This document shows, piece after piece, positions 18,004 through 26,297 of a stretch of 43,925 nt of DNA. A program made the position numbers and the translations under genes. The notes beneath the pieces are model-generated. The model worked only from the letters and a program-made list of their open reading frames with translations, did no database searches and had not been told where the DNA came from. Numbering within the stretch: the stretch's first letter is position 1; each line of letters opens with the position of its first letter. The DNA lies in contig NZ_MECK01000534.1 of NCBI RefSeq assembly GCF_014596465.1, positions 1 to 43,925 of the forward strand, given 5' to 3'. Source of the stretch: Streptomyces sp. CBMA123. Lineage in GTDB: Bacteria; Actinomycetota; Actinomycetes; Streptomycetales; Streptomycetaceae.

Positions 18004-19281
18004 ATGGACGCCATCTCCGTCATCAGGACCAAGCGCGACCGCGGAGAGCTGAGCGACGCTCAGATCGACTGGGTCATCGACGCCTACACCCGTGGCGAGG
18101 TCGCCGACGAGCAGATGTCCGCGCTGGCCATGGCGATCCTGCTGAACGGCATGAAGCCGCACGAGATCAGCCGCTGGACCGACGCGATGATCCGCTCCGG
18201 CGTCCGGATGGACTTCTCCTCGCTCCCGCTGCCCACCAGCGACAAGCACTCCACCGGCGGCGTCGGCGACAAGATCACCCTCCCGCTCGCCCCGCTGGTC
18301 GCCGCCTGCGGCGCCGCCGTCCCGCAGCTGTCCGGCCGGGGCCTGGGCCACACCGGCGGCACCCTGGACAAGCTGGAGTCCATCCCCGGCTGGCGCGCCC
18401 TGCTCTCCAACGACGAGATGATGGACGTCCTGCGCGACGCCGGCGCCGTCATCTGCGCGGCCGGCGACGGCCTCGCCCCCGCCGACAAGAAGCTCTACGC
18501 GCTGCGCGACGTCACCGGCACCGTCGAGGCCATCCCGCTGATCGCCTCCTCGATCATGTCGAAGAAGATCGCCGAGGGCACCGGCGCGCTGGTGCTCGAC
18601 GTCAAGGTCGGTTCCGGCGCCTTCATGAAGAACCTGGACGACGCCCGCGAACTCGCCCGCACCATGGTCGGCCTGGGCACCACCGCCGGGGTCAACACCG
18701 TCGCCCTGCTCACCGACATGTCCACCCCGCTCGGCCTCACCGCGGGCAACGCGCTGGAGGTCCGCGAGTCCGTCGAGGTGCTGGCCGGCGGCGGCCCCGC
18801 CGACGTCGTCGAACTCACCCTCGCCCTGGCCCGCGAGATGCTCGCCGCGGCCGGCGTGCACGGCAAGGACCCGGCCGACGCCCTGCGCGACGGCTCCGCG
18901 ATGGACCACTGGCGCCGCATGATCGCCGCCCAGGGCGGCGACGTCGACGCCCCGCTCCCGGTCGCCCGCGAGCAGCACGTCATCCCCGCTCCCGCCTCCG
19001 GCGTGCTCACCGAGCTGGACGCCTACGCGATCGGCGTCTGCGCCTGGCGCCTGGGCGCCGGCCGGGCCCGCAAGGAGGACCCGGTCCAGGCCGGCGCCGG
19101 CGTCGAGATGCACGCCAAGCCCGGCGACACCGTCGTGGCCGGCCAGCCCCTGCTGACCCTCCACACCGACACCCCGGAGCGCTACGACTACGCCATCGAG
19201 GCCCTGAAGGGCGGCGTCACGGTCGCCCCGGAGGGCACGGCGTTCACCCCGAACCCGATCGTCCTCGACCGCATCGCCTGA
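18004..19281 (+). CDS. deoA: thymidine/pyrimidine nucleoside phosphorylase
   Basis: 425 residues, phosphorolysing thymidine (and possibly uridine) to base and (deoxy)ribose-1-phosphate. KHSTGGVGDKITLPLAPLV is the phosphate-binding loop, and LSGRGLGHTGGTLDKLESIPG the family signature. The helical N-terminal dimer domain (VIRTKRDRGELSDAQIDW), the large alpha/beta domain and the C-terminal domain (ARKEDPVQAGAGVEMHAKPGD) are complete. The ATG at 18004 has TTGGAG about 6 nt before it; a GTG at 17923 would place the start inside the hairpin and is rejected. Not coupled to cdd because of the hairpin. Confidence 0.95.
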   Translation: MDAISVIRTKRDRGELSDAQIDWVIDAYTRGEVADEQMSALAMAILLNGMKPHEISRWTDAMIRSGVRMDFSSLPLPTSDKHSTGGVGDKITLPLAPLVAACGAAVPQLSGRGLGHTGGTLDKLESIPGWRALLSNDEMMDVLRDAGAVICAAGDGLAPADKKLYALRDVTGTVEAIPLIASSIMSKKIAEGTGALVLDVKVGSGAFMKNLDDARELARTMVGLGTTAGVNTVALLTDMSTPLGLTAGNALEVRESVEVLAGGGPADVVELTLALAREMLAAAGVHGKDPADALRDGSAMDHWRRMIAAQGGDVDAPLPVAREQHVIPAPASGVLTELDAYAIGVCAWRLGAGRARKEDPVQAGAGVEMHAKPGDTVVAGQPLLTLHTDTPERYDYAIEALKGGVTVAPEGTAFTPNPIVLDRIA

Positions 19282-19295
19282 CATCGGTCATGACC

Positions 19296-19335
19296 GAGCC
19301 GCCCGCCGGTGCACCGGCGGGCGGCTCCGCGTTTT
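19296..19335. terminator. perfect 14-bp hairpin with T4, terminator between deoA and Uma2 gene
   Basis: Arms 19296-19309 and 19314-19327 (GAGCCGCCCGCCGG and complement) with loop TGCA, then CGCGTTTT. It lies between the convergent genes ending at 19281 and 19345, so it may serve both. Confidence 0.8.
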
Positions 19336-19344
19336 CGCCGGACT

Positions 19345-19899
19345 TCAGGCGTAGGTGAGCAGCCCGCCGGTGTCGAGGGTCCAGGGGCCGACCGTGATCG
19401 TGTCGCCGAAGTCGAACTTCTCACGGGACTCGTAGCCCGATTCGGAGTGCACGATGCCGGTGCCGGTGCGGGGATCGACGATCAGGTAGAACGGGATGCC
19501 CATGGCCGAGTAGTCGCGGACCTTGTTGTGGTAGTCGTTCTCGGGGTTGGAGGCGGAGACGATCTCCACCACGAGCAGGACCTCGTGCGGGAGAACCGCT
19601 CGCTGCTCCCCCTCCAAGGTCGCCTCGGGGAAGACCATCAGATCCGGGTTGCGCAGCTGACCGAGTCCGGCATCCTGCAGGTCCGCACCGTGGTAGGCGA
19701 TGTGACCCGGGTGAGTGGACGGCAGCTGGGCGTTGAGCTGTCGGGCGATGCGCAGCACGGCGAGCTCGTGGCGCTTCACCGGCGACATCATCATGATGAT
19801 CTGACCGTCGGCGATCTCGACCTTCCCTACCCCCGGCACCTTCGGCAGCTGATCCGCGATCTCAAGCAGCCTGGTGTACGTAGCAGGATCGACGCTCAT
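19345..19899 (-). CDS. Uma2-family (DUF820) putative endonuclease
   Basis: 184-residue protein of the Uma2/DUF820 family (PF05685), with the PD-(D/E)XK-like nuclease fold. Visible signatures are KVEIADGQIIMMMSPVKRHE, LRNPDLMVFPEA (the Asp of the fold), LLVVEIVSASNPENDYHNKVRDYSAMGIPFYLIVDP (Glu and Lys of the active site). Streptomycetes carry many paralogues; no role is established. ATG 19899 is chosen because TACACT precedes it by 7 nt (leaderless pattern). A TTG at 19929 overlaps the upstream MFS stop (TTGA) and is the alternative, giving 10 more residues. Confidence 0.85.
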   Translation of the reverse strand: MSVDPATYTRLLEIADQLPKVPGVGKVEIADGQIIMMMSPVKRHELAVLRIARQLNAQLPSTHPGHIAYHGADLQDAGLGQLRNPDLMVFPEATLEGEQRAVLPHEVLLVVEIVSASNPENDYHNKVRDYSAMGIPFYLIVDPRTGTGIVHSESGYESREKFDFGDTITVGPWTLDTGGLLTYA

Positions 19900-19906
19900 A
19901 CCCCCG

Positions 19907-19912
19907 AGTGTA
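19907..19912 (-). promoter_or_regulatory. putative -10 of the Uma2 gene
   Basis: TACACT on the minus strand, then CGGGGGT (7 nt), then ATG at 19899. Confidence 0.4.
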
Positions 19913-19925
19913 TCGGCGGAGTCTG

Positions 19926-21203
19926 TCAAGCGTCCGCGACCGCTCGCCTCGTGCTATGCGCCTGGTGGGTGGCGTACAGGGTGACGGCGGCGGCGAGGGT
20001 CATGGCGGTGAGGCCGACGGTGGCGGCGCCGGGCCAGCCGGTGGCGTGGTAGGCGTCGGCGCCGAGGGCGCCGCCGAGGCTGTTGCCGAGGTAGTAGGCG
20101 ATCAGGTAGAGGGCGGAGGCCTGGGCGCGGCCCTCGGTGGCGGTGCGGCTGACGGCGGACGAGGCGGTGGCGTGGCCGGCGAAGAAGCCGGCGGTGATCA
20201 GCACCAGGCCGAGCAGTGCGCAGAGGAGTGAGTCGGCGAGCGAGAGCAGCAGGCCGGCGGCGGTGACGCCGATGGCGACGTAGAGGGCGCCGCGGCGGCC
20301 GAGGCGGCCGGAGAGACGGCCGGCCGCGGCGGAGGTGCCGGTGCCGACCAGGTAGACCACGAAGATCGAGGCGGCGACCGACTCCGGCAGGTGGAAGGGC
20401 GCGCCGATCAGCCGGTAGCCGACGGTGTTGTAGACCGCGCCGAACACCGCCATGAACAGCATCGCGAGCGCGTACAGCCGCACCAGCAGTGGGTTGCGCA
20501 GGTGCCGGCCGACGGTGCGGGCGAGGGCGCGGGCGTCCACCGGGGCCGGGGTGAAGTGCCGGGCGGCGGGGATCAGCAGCCGGAAGGCGAGCGCGGCGAG
20601 CAGCGCGAGGGCGGCGGAGGCGGCCAGGCCCCAGCGCCAGCCGAGGGCGGCGGCGGTCCAGCCGGAGACGAGCCGGCCGCCCATGCCGCCGATGCTGTTG
20701 CCGGCCACGTACAGGCCCATCGCGGAGGCCAGCGCGCTGGGGTGGACCTCCTCGGCGAGGTAGGCCATCGCGGTGGCGGGGAGTCCGGCGAGGGCGGCGC
20801 CCTGGAGGACGCGCAGCACGACGAGGGTGGTGAGGCCGGGGGCGAAGGGCAGCGCGACGGCGAGGGCGGAGGCGGCGAGGACGGAGGCCGTCATCACCGC
20901 GGTGCGGCCGTACCGGTCGGAGAGCGCGCTGGCGGGGAGCAGTCCGACGGCGAGGCCGAGGGTGGCGGCGGAGGCCGTCCAGCTGGCCTGGCCGGGGGTG
21001 AGGTCGAGGTCGGCCGAGAGGACCGGCAGCAGGCCCTGGGTGGAGTAGAGCAGGACGAAGGTGGCGACCCCGGCGGCGAACAGGGCGAGGATGGCGCGGC
21101 GGAAGTCGGGCCGGCCGGGGCGGTGGCGGTCGTCCTGGTCGGGGGTACGGGCGGGGGAGGCATCCGGGGCGGGCGCGGATGCCCTGGTATCGGCGGGCTG
21201 CAT
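19926..21203 (-). CDS. MFS transporter, AraJ/YnfM-like efflux
   Basis: 425-residue major facilitator with 12 predicted membrane helices after a polar 40-residue N-terminus. LSDRYGRTAVM is motif A of the first half, LRVLQGAALAGLPATAMAYLAEE motif B/C region, and GRLSGRLGRRGALY motif A of the second half. The domain pattern resembles drug and arabinose/sugar efflux carriers; the substrate is not readable. It diverges from a LysR regulator across 90 bases holding two dyads, so it is probably that regulator's target. TACCGT (21211-21216) lies 7 nt before the ATG at 21203, suggesting a leaderless message. Confidence 0.92.
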   Translation of the reverse strand: MQPADTRASAPAPDASPARTPDQDDRHRPGRPDFRRAILALFAAGVATFVLLYSTQGLLPVLSADLDLTPGQASWTASAATLGLAVGLLPASALSDRYGRTAVMTASVLAASALAVALPFAPGLTTLVVLRVLQGAALAGLPATAMAYLAEEVHPSALASAMGLYVAGNSIGGMGGRLVSGWTAAALGWRWGLAASAALALLAALAFRLLIPAARHFTPAPVDARALARTVGRHLRNPLLVRLYALAMLFMAVFGAVYNTVGYRLIGAPFHLPESVAASIFVVYLVGTGTSAAAGRLSGRLGRRGALYVAIGVTAAGLLLSLADSLLCALLGLVLITAGFFAGHATASSAVSRTATEGRAQASALYLIAYYLGNSLGGALGADAYHATGWPGAATVGLTAMTLAAAVTLYATHQAHSTRRAVADA

Positions 21204-21210
21204 GGCTTCG

Positions 21211-21216
21211 ACGGTA
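21211..21216 (-). promoter_or_regulatory. putative -10 of the MFS gene
   Basis: TACCGT on the minus strand, then CGAAGCC (7 nt), then ATG at 21203. The LysR dyad at 21231-21245 lies over the -35 position. Confidence 0.45.
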
Positions 21217-21230
21217 GGCCGGTGCGCTTG

Positions 21231-21275
21231 ATGCGTCCAATGCATGAAGAGTGGATGATCGATGCACTGGTGTAT
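21231..21275. promoter_or_regulatory. two LysR-type dyads in the MFS/LysR divergent promoter
   Basis: ATGCGTCCAATGCAT (21231-21245) is an ATGC-N7-GCAT dyad containing the T-N11-A pattern bound by LysR proteins. A second imperfect dyad, ATGCACTGGTGTAT, lies at 21262-21275. The first covers the expected -35 position of the MFS gene. Confidence 0.55.
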
Positions 21276-21293
21276 GAGTCGAGGTGAGGCGGG

Positions 21294-22262
21294 ATGACCG
21301 TGGCGGAACTGCCGGACGGAACGGAGCAGCGGTACCGGGCGGCCGAGTTGGGGCCGGAGGAGCCGGCCGTCCGGCTGGCGCCCAGGCTGGCGCAGTTCGC
21401 CGCGGTGGCCCGGCTGGAGCACGTGACCCAGGCGGCGGCGCTGCTCGGGGTGCCGCAGCCGACGCTGTCGCGCGCGGTGGCCCGGCTGGAGGAGGAGCTG
21501 GGGGTGGACCTGCTGGCCCGTCAGGGCCGGACGGTGCGGCTGACCAGGGCGGGCCGGCTGCTGCTGGCCTCGGTGGAGCGGGCGTTGGCGGAGCTGGAGC
21601 GCGGTGCGGAGGCGGCCCGGGCGGAGGCGGACCCGGCGGTGGGGCGGGTGGCCTTCGGCTTCCTGCACACGATGGGTCCGGACGCCGTCCCGGCGCTGCT
21701 GCGCGGCTTCCGGGCGGCGCACCCGCAGGTGCGGTTCCAGCTGGTGCAGGACTACGGCATGGCGATGCTGGAGCGGTTGCGGGCGGGCGAGTTGGACCTG
21801 TGCCTGGTCGCGCCGCTGCCGGACGACCCGGCCTTCACCGTCCGTCCGCTGGACGAGCAGCGGCTGCACCTGGCCGTCCCGGCGGACCACCGGCTGGCCG
21901 GCCGGCGGCGGATCCGGCTGGCGGAGGTGGCCGAGGAGCCGTTCGTCGGGCTGGAGGACGGGTACGGGCTGCGCGTGATCACGGACGGCTTCTGCGCGCA
22001 GGCCGGGTTCGTGCCCCGGCTGGCCTTCGAGGGGGAGGAGGCCGAGACCCTGCGCGGGCTGGTGGCGGCCGGGCTGGGGGTGGCGCTGCTGCCGCCGGCG
22101 CTGGTGCCGCGGCCCGGGGTGGTGGAGCTGGAGGTGACGGCGCCGCGGACCCGCCGGGCGATCGGTCTGGCCTGGGCGGCGGGGCGTCCGCTGACGCCGC
22201 CGGTGGCGGCGTTCCGAGACTTCGTGCTGTCCCGGCGGGGGCGGCTGCTGCACCACGACTGA
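21294..22262 (+). CDS. LysR-family transcriptional regulator
   Basis: 322 residues. The winged HTH runs from about residue 30 to 90 ([53 protein letters not shown]), followed by a coiled linker helix and the two-lobed effector-binding domain ([17 protein letters not shown]... to about residue 300). A Pro/Glu-rich 25-residue N-terminal extension precedes the HTH. The start at ATG 21294 has GAGG/GGCGGG upstream. It is divergent from the MFS gene and probably autoregulates and controls it. Confidence 0.93.
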   Translation: MTVAELPDGTEQRYRAAELGPEEPAVRLAPRLAQFAAVARLEHVTQAAALLGVPQPTLSRAVARLEEELGVDLLARQGRTVRLTRAGRLLLASVERALAELERGAEAARAEADPAVGRVAFGFLHTMGPDAVPALLRGFRAAHPQVRFQLVQDYGMAMLERLRAGELDLCLVAPLPDDPAFTVRPLDEQRLHLAVPADHRLAGRRRIRLAEVAEEPFVGLEDGYGLRVITDGFCAQAGFVPRLAFEGEEAETLRGLVAAGLGVALLPPALVPRPGVVELEVTAPRTRRAIGLAWAAGRPLTPPVAAFRDFVLSRRGRLLHHD

Positions 22263-22301
22263 ACGGCCCGGACCGTACTCGGACCACCGCGGCCGGGCCG
22301 T
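22263..22301. terminator. hairpin after the LysR gene
   Basis: ACGGCCCGG (22263-22271) and CCGGGCCGT (22293-22301), a 9-bp stem right after the stop. The loop of 21 bases and missing T-run make this moderate. Confidence 0.5.
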
Positions 22302-22405
22302 CGCGGCCGGGGGGCCGGCGAATCCGGGGCTTTGGTGGATCCTATGGACCGGGCGGAGGAATTCCCGGTGCACTTTGGACCATTCGGTGGTGCTCCCGGT
22401 GGTGG

Positions 22406-22429
22406 GTCTACGCGCGTAGGGGCTATATT
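22406..22429 (+). promoter_or_regulatory. nucleoside-regulon palindrome (site 3) with -10 of add
   Basis: GTCTACGCGCGTAGGG (22406-22421), exact core at 22409-22418. TATATT follows at 22424-22429, 6 nt before the ATG of add. The palindrome sits in the -35/-10 spacer, a position from which a bound protein would block RNA polymerase. Confidence 0.75.
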
Positions 22430-22435
22430 TCCGCA

Positions 22436-23593
22436 ATGGAGAAGCAGATCCCCGTCACCACCGCGGGCACCGGCCCGCGCATTCCCACCCCCGACCAGAT
22501 CCGGCGCGCGCCGAAGGTCCTGCTGCACGACCACCTCGACGGCGGGCTGCGCCCCGAGACCATCGTCGAGCTCGCCGCCGCGACCGGCTACGAGGGGCTC
22601 CCGACCACCGACGCCAAGGAACTCGGCGAGTGGTTCCGCGAGGCCGCCGACTCCGGCTCGCTGGTCCGCTACCTGGAGACCTTCGCGCACACCTGCGCCG
22701 TCATGCAGACCCGCGAGTCCCTGATCAAGGTCGCCGCCGACTGCGCCGAGGACCTGGCCGCCGACGGCGTCGTGTACGCCGAGGTCCGCTACGCCCCCGA
22801 GCAGCACCTGGAGGGCGGCCTGTCCCTGGACGAGGTCGTCGAGGCCGTCCAGGAGGGCTTCCGCCTCGGTGAGTCCAACGCCCGCGCGGCCGGCCACCGG
22901 ATCCGCGTCGGCACCCTGATCACCGCGATGCGGCACGCCGCCCGCTCGCAGGAGATCGCCGAGCTGGCGAACCGTCACCGCGACCAGGGCGTCGTCGGCT
23001 TCGACATCGCGGGCGCCGAGGCCGGCTACCCCCCCACCCGCCACCAGGCCGCCTTCGACTACCTCAAGGGCGAGAACAACCACTTCACCATCCACGCGGG
23101 CGAGGCCTTCGGCCTGCCGTCGATCTGGGAGGCCCTGCAGTGCTGCGGCGCCGACCGGCTCGGCCACGGCGTGCGGATCGTGGACGACATCACGGTGAAC
23201 GAGGACGGCAGCGTCGAGCTGGGCCGGCTGGCCGCGTACGTGCGCGACAAGCGCATCCCGCTGGAGATGTGCCCGACCTCCAACCTCCAGACGGCGGCGG
23301 CCACTTCGTACGCCGAGCACCCGATCGGGCTGCTCAGCCGGCTGAAGTTCCGGGTCACCGTGAACACCGACAACCGGCTGATGAGCGGCACCAGCATGAG
23401 CCAGGAGTTCGGGCACCTGGTGGACGCCTTCGGTTACACGCTGGGCGACATGGAGTGGTTCACGGTGAACGCGATGAAGTCCGCGTTCCTGCCCTTCGAC
23501 GAGCGGCTGGCGATGATCAGCGACGTGATCAAGCCGGGCTACGCCGAGCTCAAGGCGGAGTGGCTGTTCAGCGCGGGTGCCGGCGGCCGCTGA
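22436..23593 (+). CDS. add: adenosine deaminase
   Basis: 385-residue zinc adenosine/deoxyadenosine deaminase, giving inosine for the nucleoside phosphorylase. The metal site is HDHLDG near the N-terminus, HAGEAFGLP contributes the next His and catalytic Glu, [10 protein letters not shown] the base-contact His, and [10 protein letters not shown] the Asp pair. Length fits the bacterial family. The ATG at 22436 has no SD; TATATT ends 6 nt upstream, so the message is probably leaderless. The nucleoside-regulon palindrome lies directly in its promoter. Monocistronic. Confidence 0.96.
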   Translation: MEKQIPVTTAGTGPRIPTPDQIRRAPKVLLHDHLDGGLRPETIVELAAATGYEGLPTTDAKELGEWFREAADSGSLVRYLETFAHTCAVMQTRESLIKVAADCAEDLAADGVVYAEVRYAPEQHLEGGLSLDEVVEAVQEGFRLGESNARAAGHRIRVGTLITAMRHAARSQEIAELANRHRDQGVVGFDIAGAEAGYPPTRHQAAFDYLKGENNHFTIHAGEAFGLPSIWEALQCCGADRLGHGVRIVDDITVNEDGSVELGRLAAYVRDKRIPLEMCPTSNLQTAAATSYAEHPIGLLSRLKFRVTVNTDNRLMSGTSMSQEFGHLVDAFGYTLGDMEWFTVNAMKSAFLPFDERLAMISDVIKPGYAELKAEWLFSAGAGGR

Positions 23594-23610
23594 GCCCGGG
23601 CCGCCCCGCG

Positions 23611-23657
23611 GTCGGATGAACGCGACTTCCGGGCAAGGAAATTGGCGTTCATCCGAC
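23611..23657. terminator. 13-bp inverted repeat downstream of add
   Basis: GTCGGATGAACGC (23611-23623) and GCGTTCATCCGAC (23645-23657), perfect over 13 bp with a 21-base loop, 18 bases past the add stop. Probably the add terminator; no T-run. Confidence 0.55.
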
Positions 23658-23660
23658 TAC

Positions 23661-23676
23661 TCACTCGGGTGAGTGA
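23661..23676. promoter_or_regulatory. TCACTC-GGGT-GAGTGA dyad upstream of the small secreted protein gene
   Basis: Perfect 6-bp arms with a 4-bp centre, only 3 bases from the preceding inverted repeat and 130 bases before the next start. It could be a second part of the terminator or an operator for the gene at 23806. Confidence 0.35.
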
Positions 23677-23805
23677 ACGCCCTTTGGTTCTCGCGCGACC
23701 CTGTCACTACGGTGTGCCAGTCATTGCTGACAGGTCGTGGCGACGGTCGCCCGTCCGCCGCCCCGCGCGATGTCGGCCACCGACGAAGACTCAAGGGGAC
23801 GAACC

Positions 23806-24183
23806 ATGAAGCAGGCTCTCAAGGCCGCCGGCACCGCGGCGCTCGGCATCGCCATCGCGGCGGTCGGCGCAGGCACCGCCTCCGCGGCGACCGGCCAGGC
23901 GGCCGGCGGCCTCGGGCTGCCCACCGGCGCGGTGACGAACCCCGCGGTGACCGGTGCGGTCACCGACACCGCCGCCAAGCTGCCCGGCGGCGACAAGGTC
24001 GCCGGCACCCTCGGCACCCTGGCCCCGACCGCCGGTCAGGCCGCCCCCGCGCCCGCCGCCGACGCCGCCCCGATCGCCGGTGTCACCCAGCAGCGCGCCG
24101 GTGCGCTCCCGGGTGTCCCCGGCCTGGACAAGACCCCGGTCGGTGGGCTGGCCGGCGCCCTGCCGGGCCTGCCGCTGGGCTGA
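23806..24183 (+). CDS. small secreted Ala/Gly/Pro-rich protein
   Basis: 125 residues. MKQALKAAGTAALGIAIAAVGAGTASAA is a Sec signal peptide with cleavage after ASA. The mature part is low in charge, rich in Ala, Gly, Pro, Thr and Leu, without cysteine, with repeating LPG/GLPG-like steps (GLGLPTG, KLPGGD, ALPGVPG, ALPGLPLG). I do not recognise a domain. Streptomycetes encode several such secreted ATP-binding-annotated or wall-associated small proteins of unknown role. AAGGGG stands 6 nt before the ATG. Confidence 0.8.
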   Translation: MKQALKAAGTAALGIAIAAVGAGTASAATGQAAGGLGLPTGAVTNPAVTGAVTDTAAKLPGGDKVAGTLGTLAPTAGQAAPAPAADAAPIAGVTQQRAGALPGVPGLDKTPVGGLAGALPGLPLG

Positions 24184-24203
24184 TCCGCCCGCACCGCACG
24201 ACG

Positions 24204-24249
24204 ACGGGCCGCCCGCCCCCGGAGGAAACCCCGGGAGCGGGCGGCCCGT
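24204..24249. terminator. 13-bp hairpin between two convergent genes
   Basis: ACGGGCCGCCCGC (24204-24216) and its complement (24237-24249), with an inner CCCCGG/CCGGG stem. Lies between the genes ending at 24183 (+) and 24272 (-). Confidence 0.75.
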
Positions 24250-24271
24250 CGCCATGCCCGCCCGTACGGCC

Positions 24272-24457
24272 TCACGGCTCCTGGGGGAGCAGCACCCACA
24301 GCGCGAGGTAGACCAGGAACTGTGGGCCGGGCAGCAGGCAGGACAGCAGGAAGATCAGGCGGACGGTCCACGGGGTGAGGCCGAAGCGCTCGGCGATCCC
24401 GGCGCAGACACCGGCGATGACACGGTTGTGACGGGGGCGGGCGAGGCGCGCGCTCAT
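24272..24457 (-). CDS. PspC-domain membrane protein
   Basis: 61 residues made almost only of a PspC domain (PF04024): RLARPRHNRVIAGVCAGIAERFGL then a hydrophobic segment WTVRLIFLLSCLLPGPQFLVYLALWVLLP. Stand-alone PspC proteins of this size are common in actinobacteria and are linked to envelope-stress functions; no specific role is known here. The ATG at 24457 has AAGGAG about 7 nt upstream, which settles the start against longer frames. Confidence 0.88.
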   Translation of the reverse strand: MSARLARPRHNRVIAGVCAGIAERFGLTPWTVRLIFLLSCLLPGPQFLVYLALWVLLPQEP

Positions 24458-24836
24458 GGGGACTCCTTGGGCCGGCGGCCCGGCCGGGCGGTCCGGCGGG
24501 CGTACTTCCATGCTCCGCCGTCGCGGGCCCGAAAGCCTCCGCCCCCCAGGCGATCCTCGACCCTGCCCACTCACCGGGAAGACGGAGGCCCGAATCGGGG
24601 TCGCCCTCAGGGTCACCCTGAGAGCGAAGATCCCGCGAGCCCGCGGCGAATGTCCATCCGGAGTTTCCCGAGGAGGGAAAACCCGGTCGCGCAGTGGTGC
24701 GGCGCCGGCGATATGATTCCGCGGTCGCTGATGGTGGGGGGCATTCCGGCGGCGCCTTCACGGCCTCAATAGGCCCCTCACGCCTGCGATTTCGCACCTT
24801 TATCGGGCTACGCCCGAATTCTCCCGTGAGGTTCCG
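24458..24836. other. 379-base intergenic region with one 17-bp palindrome
   Basis: Divergent region between the PspC gene and the LAxTG surface protein gene. CTCAGGG-TCA-CCCTGAG at 24606-24622 is a perfect dyad about 150 bases before the PspC start. It also has lower GC toward 24780-24836 (TTTATCGGG, GAATTC), as expected for a promoter. No gene seen. Confidence 0.5.
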
Positions 24837-26225
24837 TTGCGCAATCAGCCCCGCAGACTCCTCGCCGCGGCCGCCGCTGCCGCCCTGGCCTCCGGCGTCG
24901 CCCTGGCCTCGGCCCCGGCCGCCCTCGCGGCCCCGACGGCCGGCCCGACGGCTCCCACCCCCGGCCCGCACGGCTGGGCCTCGCCGGTCGTGATCACCAC
25001 GAGCGGCTTCCCGACCACGGTCAGGGCGGGCACCTCGGTCGAGTTCACCTCGACCCTCAAGAACACCGCCGACCACCAGATGGACGTGACGACCGACTTC
25101 GGCGTCGCGGCGGCCGGCAGCGGCCTCAAGCAGAGCCAGCTCAAGCTGGAGTACCAGCGCCCCGGCGGCGCGCAGTGGCAGGACGCCAGGACGGACAACA
25201 CCGGAACCGGCGGAGTCTGGGCGCTGGACGAGTTCGCCACCCAGCTGCACCTGGCGGCCGGCGCCGAAGCCACCTACCGGCTGCGGCTGACCTTCACCGC
25301 CGACGCCGCCCCCGGCTCGGCCGGCGCGGCCCTCAGCGCGGTGGCCTCGGACCCGACCCTGCCCCCGGAGCAGCGCACCACCCGGGCCTCCGGCGGCACC
25401 CCGAACTTCACCATCGAGAGCAGCACCCCGACCACCCCGGCCCCGGTCGGGCTCCCGGACGTGAAGATCGAGGGCCTGCCCGCCTCCTTCACCGCCGGTG
25501 GTGAGGCGAAGCCGTTCAAGGCCGTCTACGGCAACCACACCGGCACCGACCTCCGGGTCGTCCCGGCGATCGTGTTCCAGGGCGAGGGCATGATCCGCGC
25601 GGACATGGTCAGGCTCGAGTTCCAGACCCGGACGGGCGAGTGGATCGCCGGGACCCCGGAATGGCACGACCTCCCCGGCACCCAGCTGGACGTCGAACTG
25701 CGCAGCGGCAACAAGGACGCCGACGTCATCGCGCTGCCGAACGGCGAGACCCGTACGGTCAACCTGCGGCTCGCCTGGACCAAGGACGCCCCCGCGGCGG
25801 CCGAGTCGGTGTTCGCCGACGGGTACAGCCTGGCCGGCCCGGGCGGGACCGAGCGCGGCACCTCCAGCCCGAAGGCCGACTTCAGGATCGAGGCCGCCGC
25901 GGGCGCTACCGGCACCCCGGCTCCGGCTCCGTCCACCACCGCCCCGGTCACCCCGGTCACCACCGACCGGTCCACCGTCGCCGCCGTCCCGGCCGCGCAG
26001 GTGACCACCGCTGCGCCGAGCCCGGCCGCCGACACCGCGCAGACCACCCGCACCGTGCAGGCCGCCGCGGCCCCGCCCGCCGCCGCCGAGACCGGGCTGG
26101 CCTCCACCGGCGGCGGTTCCTCGTCCGCCCCGATGGCGATCACCGGCGCGACCGCCATCGCCCTCGGCGTCGGCATCCTGGTCGTGGCGCGCCGCCGCAA
26201 GGGCGCGCAGGGCGCCGGGAACTGA
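24837..26225 (+). CDS. LAxTG-type sortase-anchored surface protein
   Basis: 462 residues. The N-terminus is a signal peptide (RRLLAAAAAAALASGVALASAPAALAA). The body holds two beta-rich domains of about 140 residues, beginning VVITTSGFPTTVRAGTSVEFTSTLKN and VKIEGLPASFTAGGEAKPFKAVYGN, which resemble each other and look like Ig-fold or DUF11-type repeats. A Thr/Ala/Pro-rich stalk follows. The end is a cell-wall sorting signal: LASTGG at about 421-426, a hydrophobic helix, then RRRKG. LAxTG is the motif used by streptomycete class E sortases. The start is a TTG at 24837 with GAGG upstream. No sortase gene lies nearby. Confidence 0.88.
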   Translation: MRNQPRRLLAAAAAAALASGVALASAPAALAAPTAGPTAPTPGPHGWASPVVITTSGFPTTVRAGTSVEFTSTLKNTADHQMDVTTDFGVAAAGSGLKQSQLKLEYQRPGGAQWQDARTDNTGTGGVWALDEFATQLHLAAGAEATYRLRLTFTADAAPGSAGAALSAVASDPTLPPEQRTTRASGGTPNFTIESSTPTTPAPVGLPDVKIEGLPASFTAGGEAKPFKAVYGNHTGTDLRVVPAIVFQGEGMIRADMVRLEFQTRTGEWIAGTPEWHDLPGTQLDVELRSGNKDADVIALPNGETRTVNLRLAWTKDAPAAAESVFADGYSLAGPGGTERGTSSPKADFRIEAAAGATGTPAPAPSTTAPVTPVTTDRSTVAAVPAAQVTTAAPSPAADTAQTTRTVQAAAAPPAAAETGLASTGGGSSSAPMAITGATAIALGVGILVVARRRKGAQGAGN

Positions 26226-26240
26226 CCCCGGACAGCAGGA

Positions 26241-26280
26241 GGCCCGTCCGTCCCCGTTCGAAGGCGGGGGCGGACGGGCC
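26241..26280. terminator. hairpin after the surface protein gene
   Basis: GGCCCGTCCG (26241-26250) and CGGACGGGCC (26271-26280) with an inner CCCCG/CGGGG stem. It lies between convergent genes ending at 26225 and 26298. Confidence 0.7.
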
Positions 26281-26297
26281 GTCCGGTGTTCCGGGGC

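Noticed and set aside
19913..19929. TTGACA as -35 of the Uma2 gene
   Set aside because: It is only 11 bp from TACACT, too short for a sigma-70-type promoter, and overlaps the end of the MFS gene.
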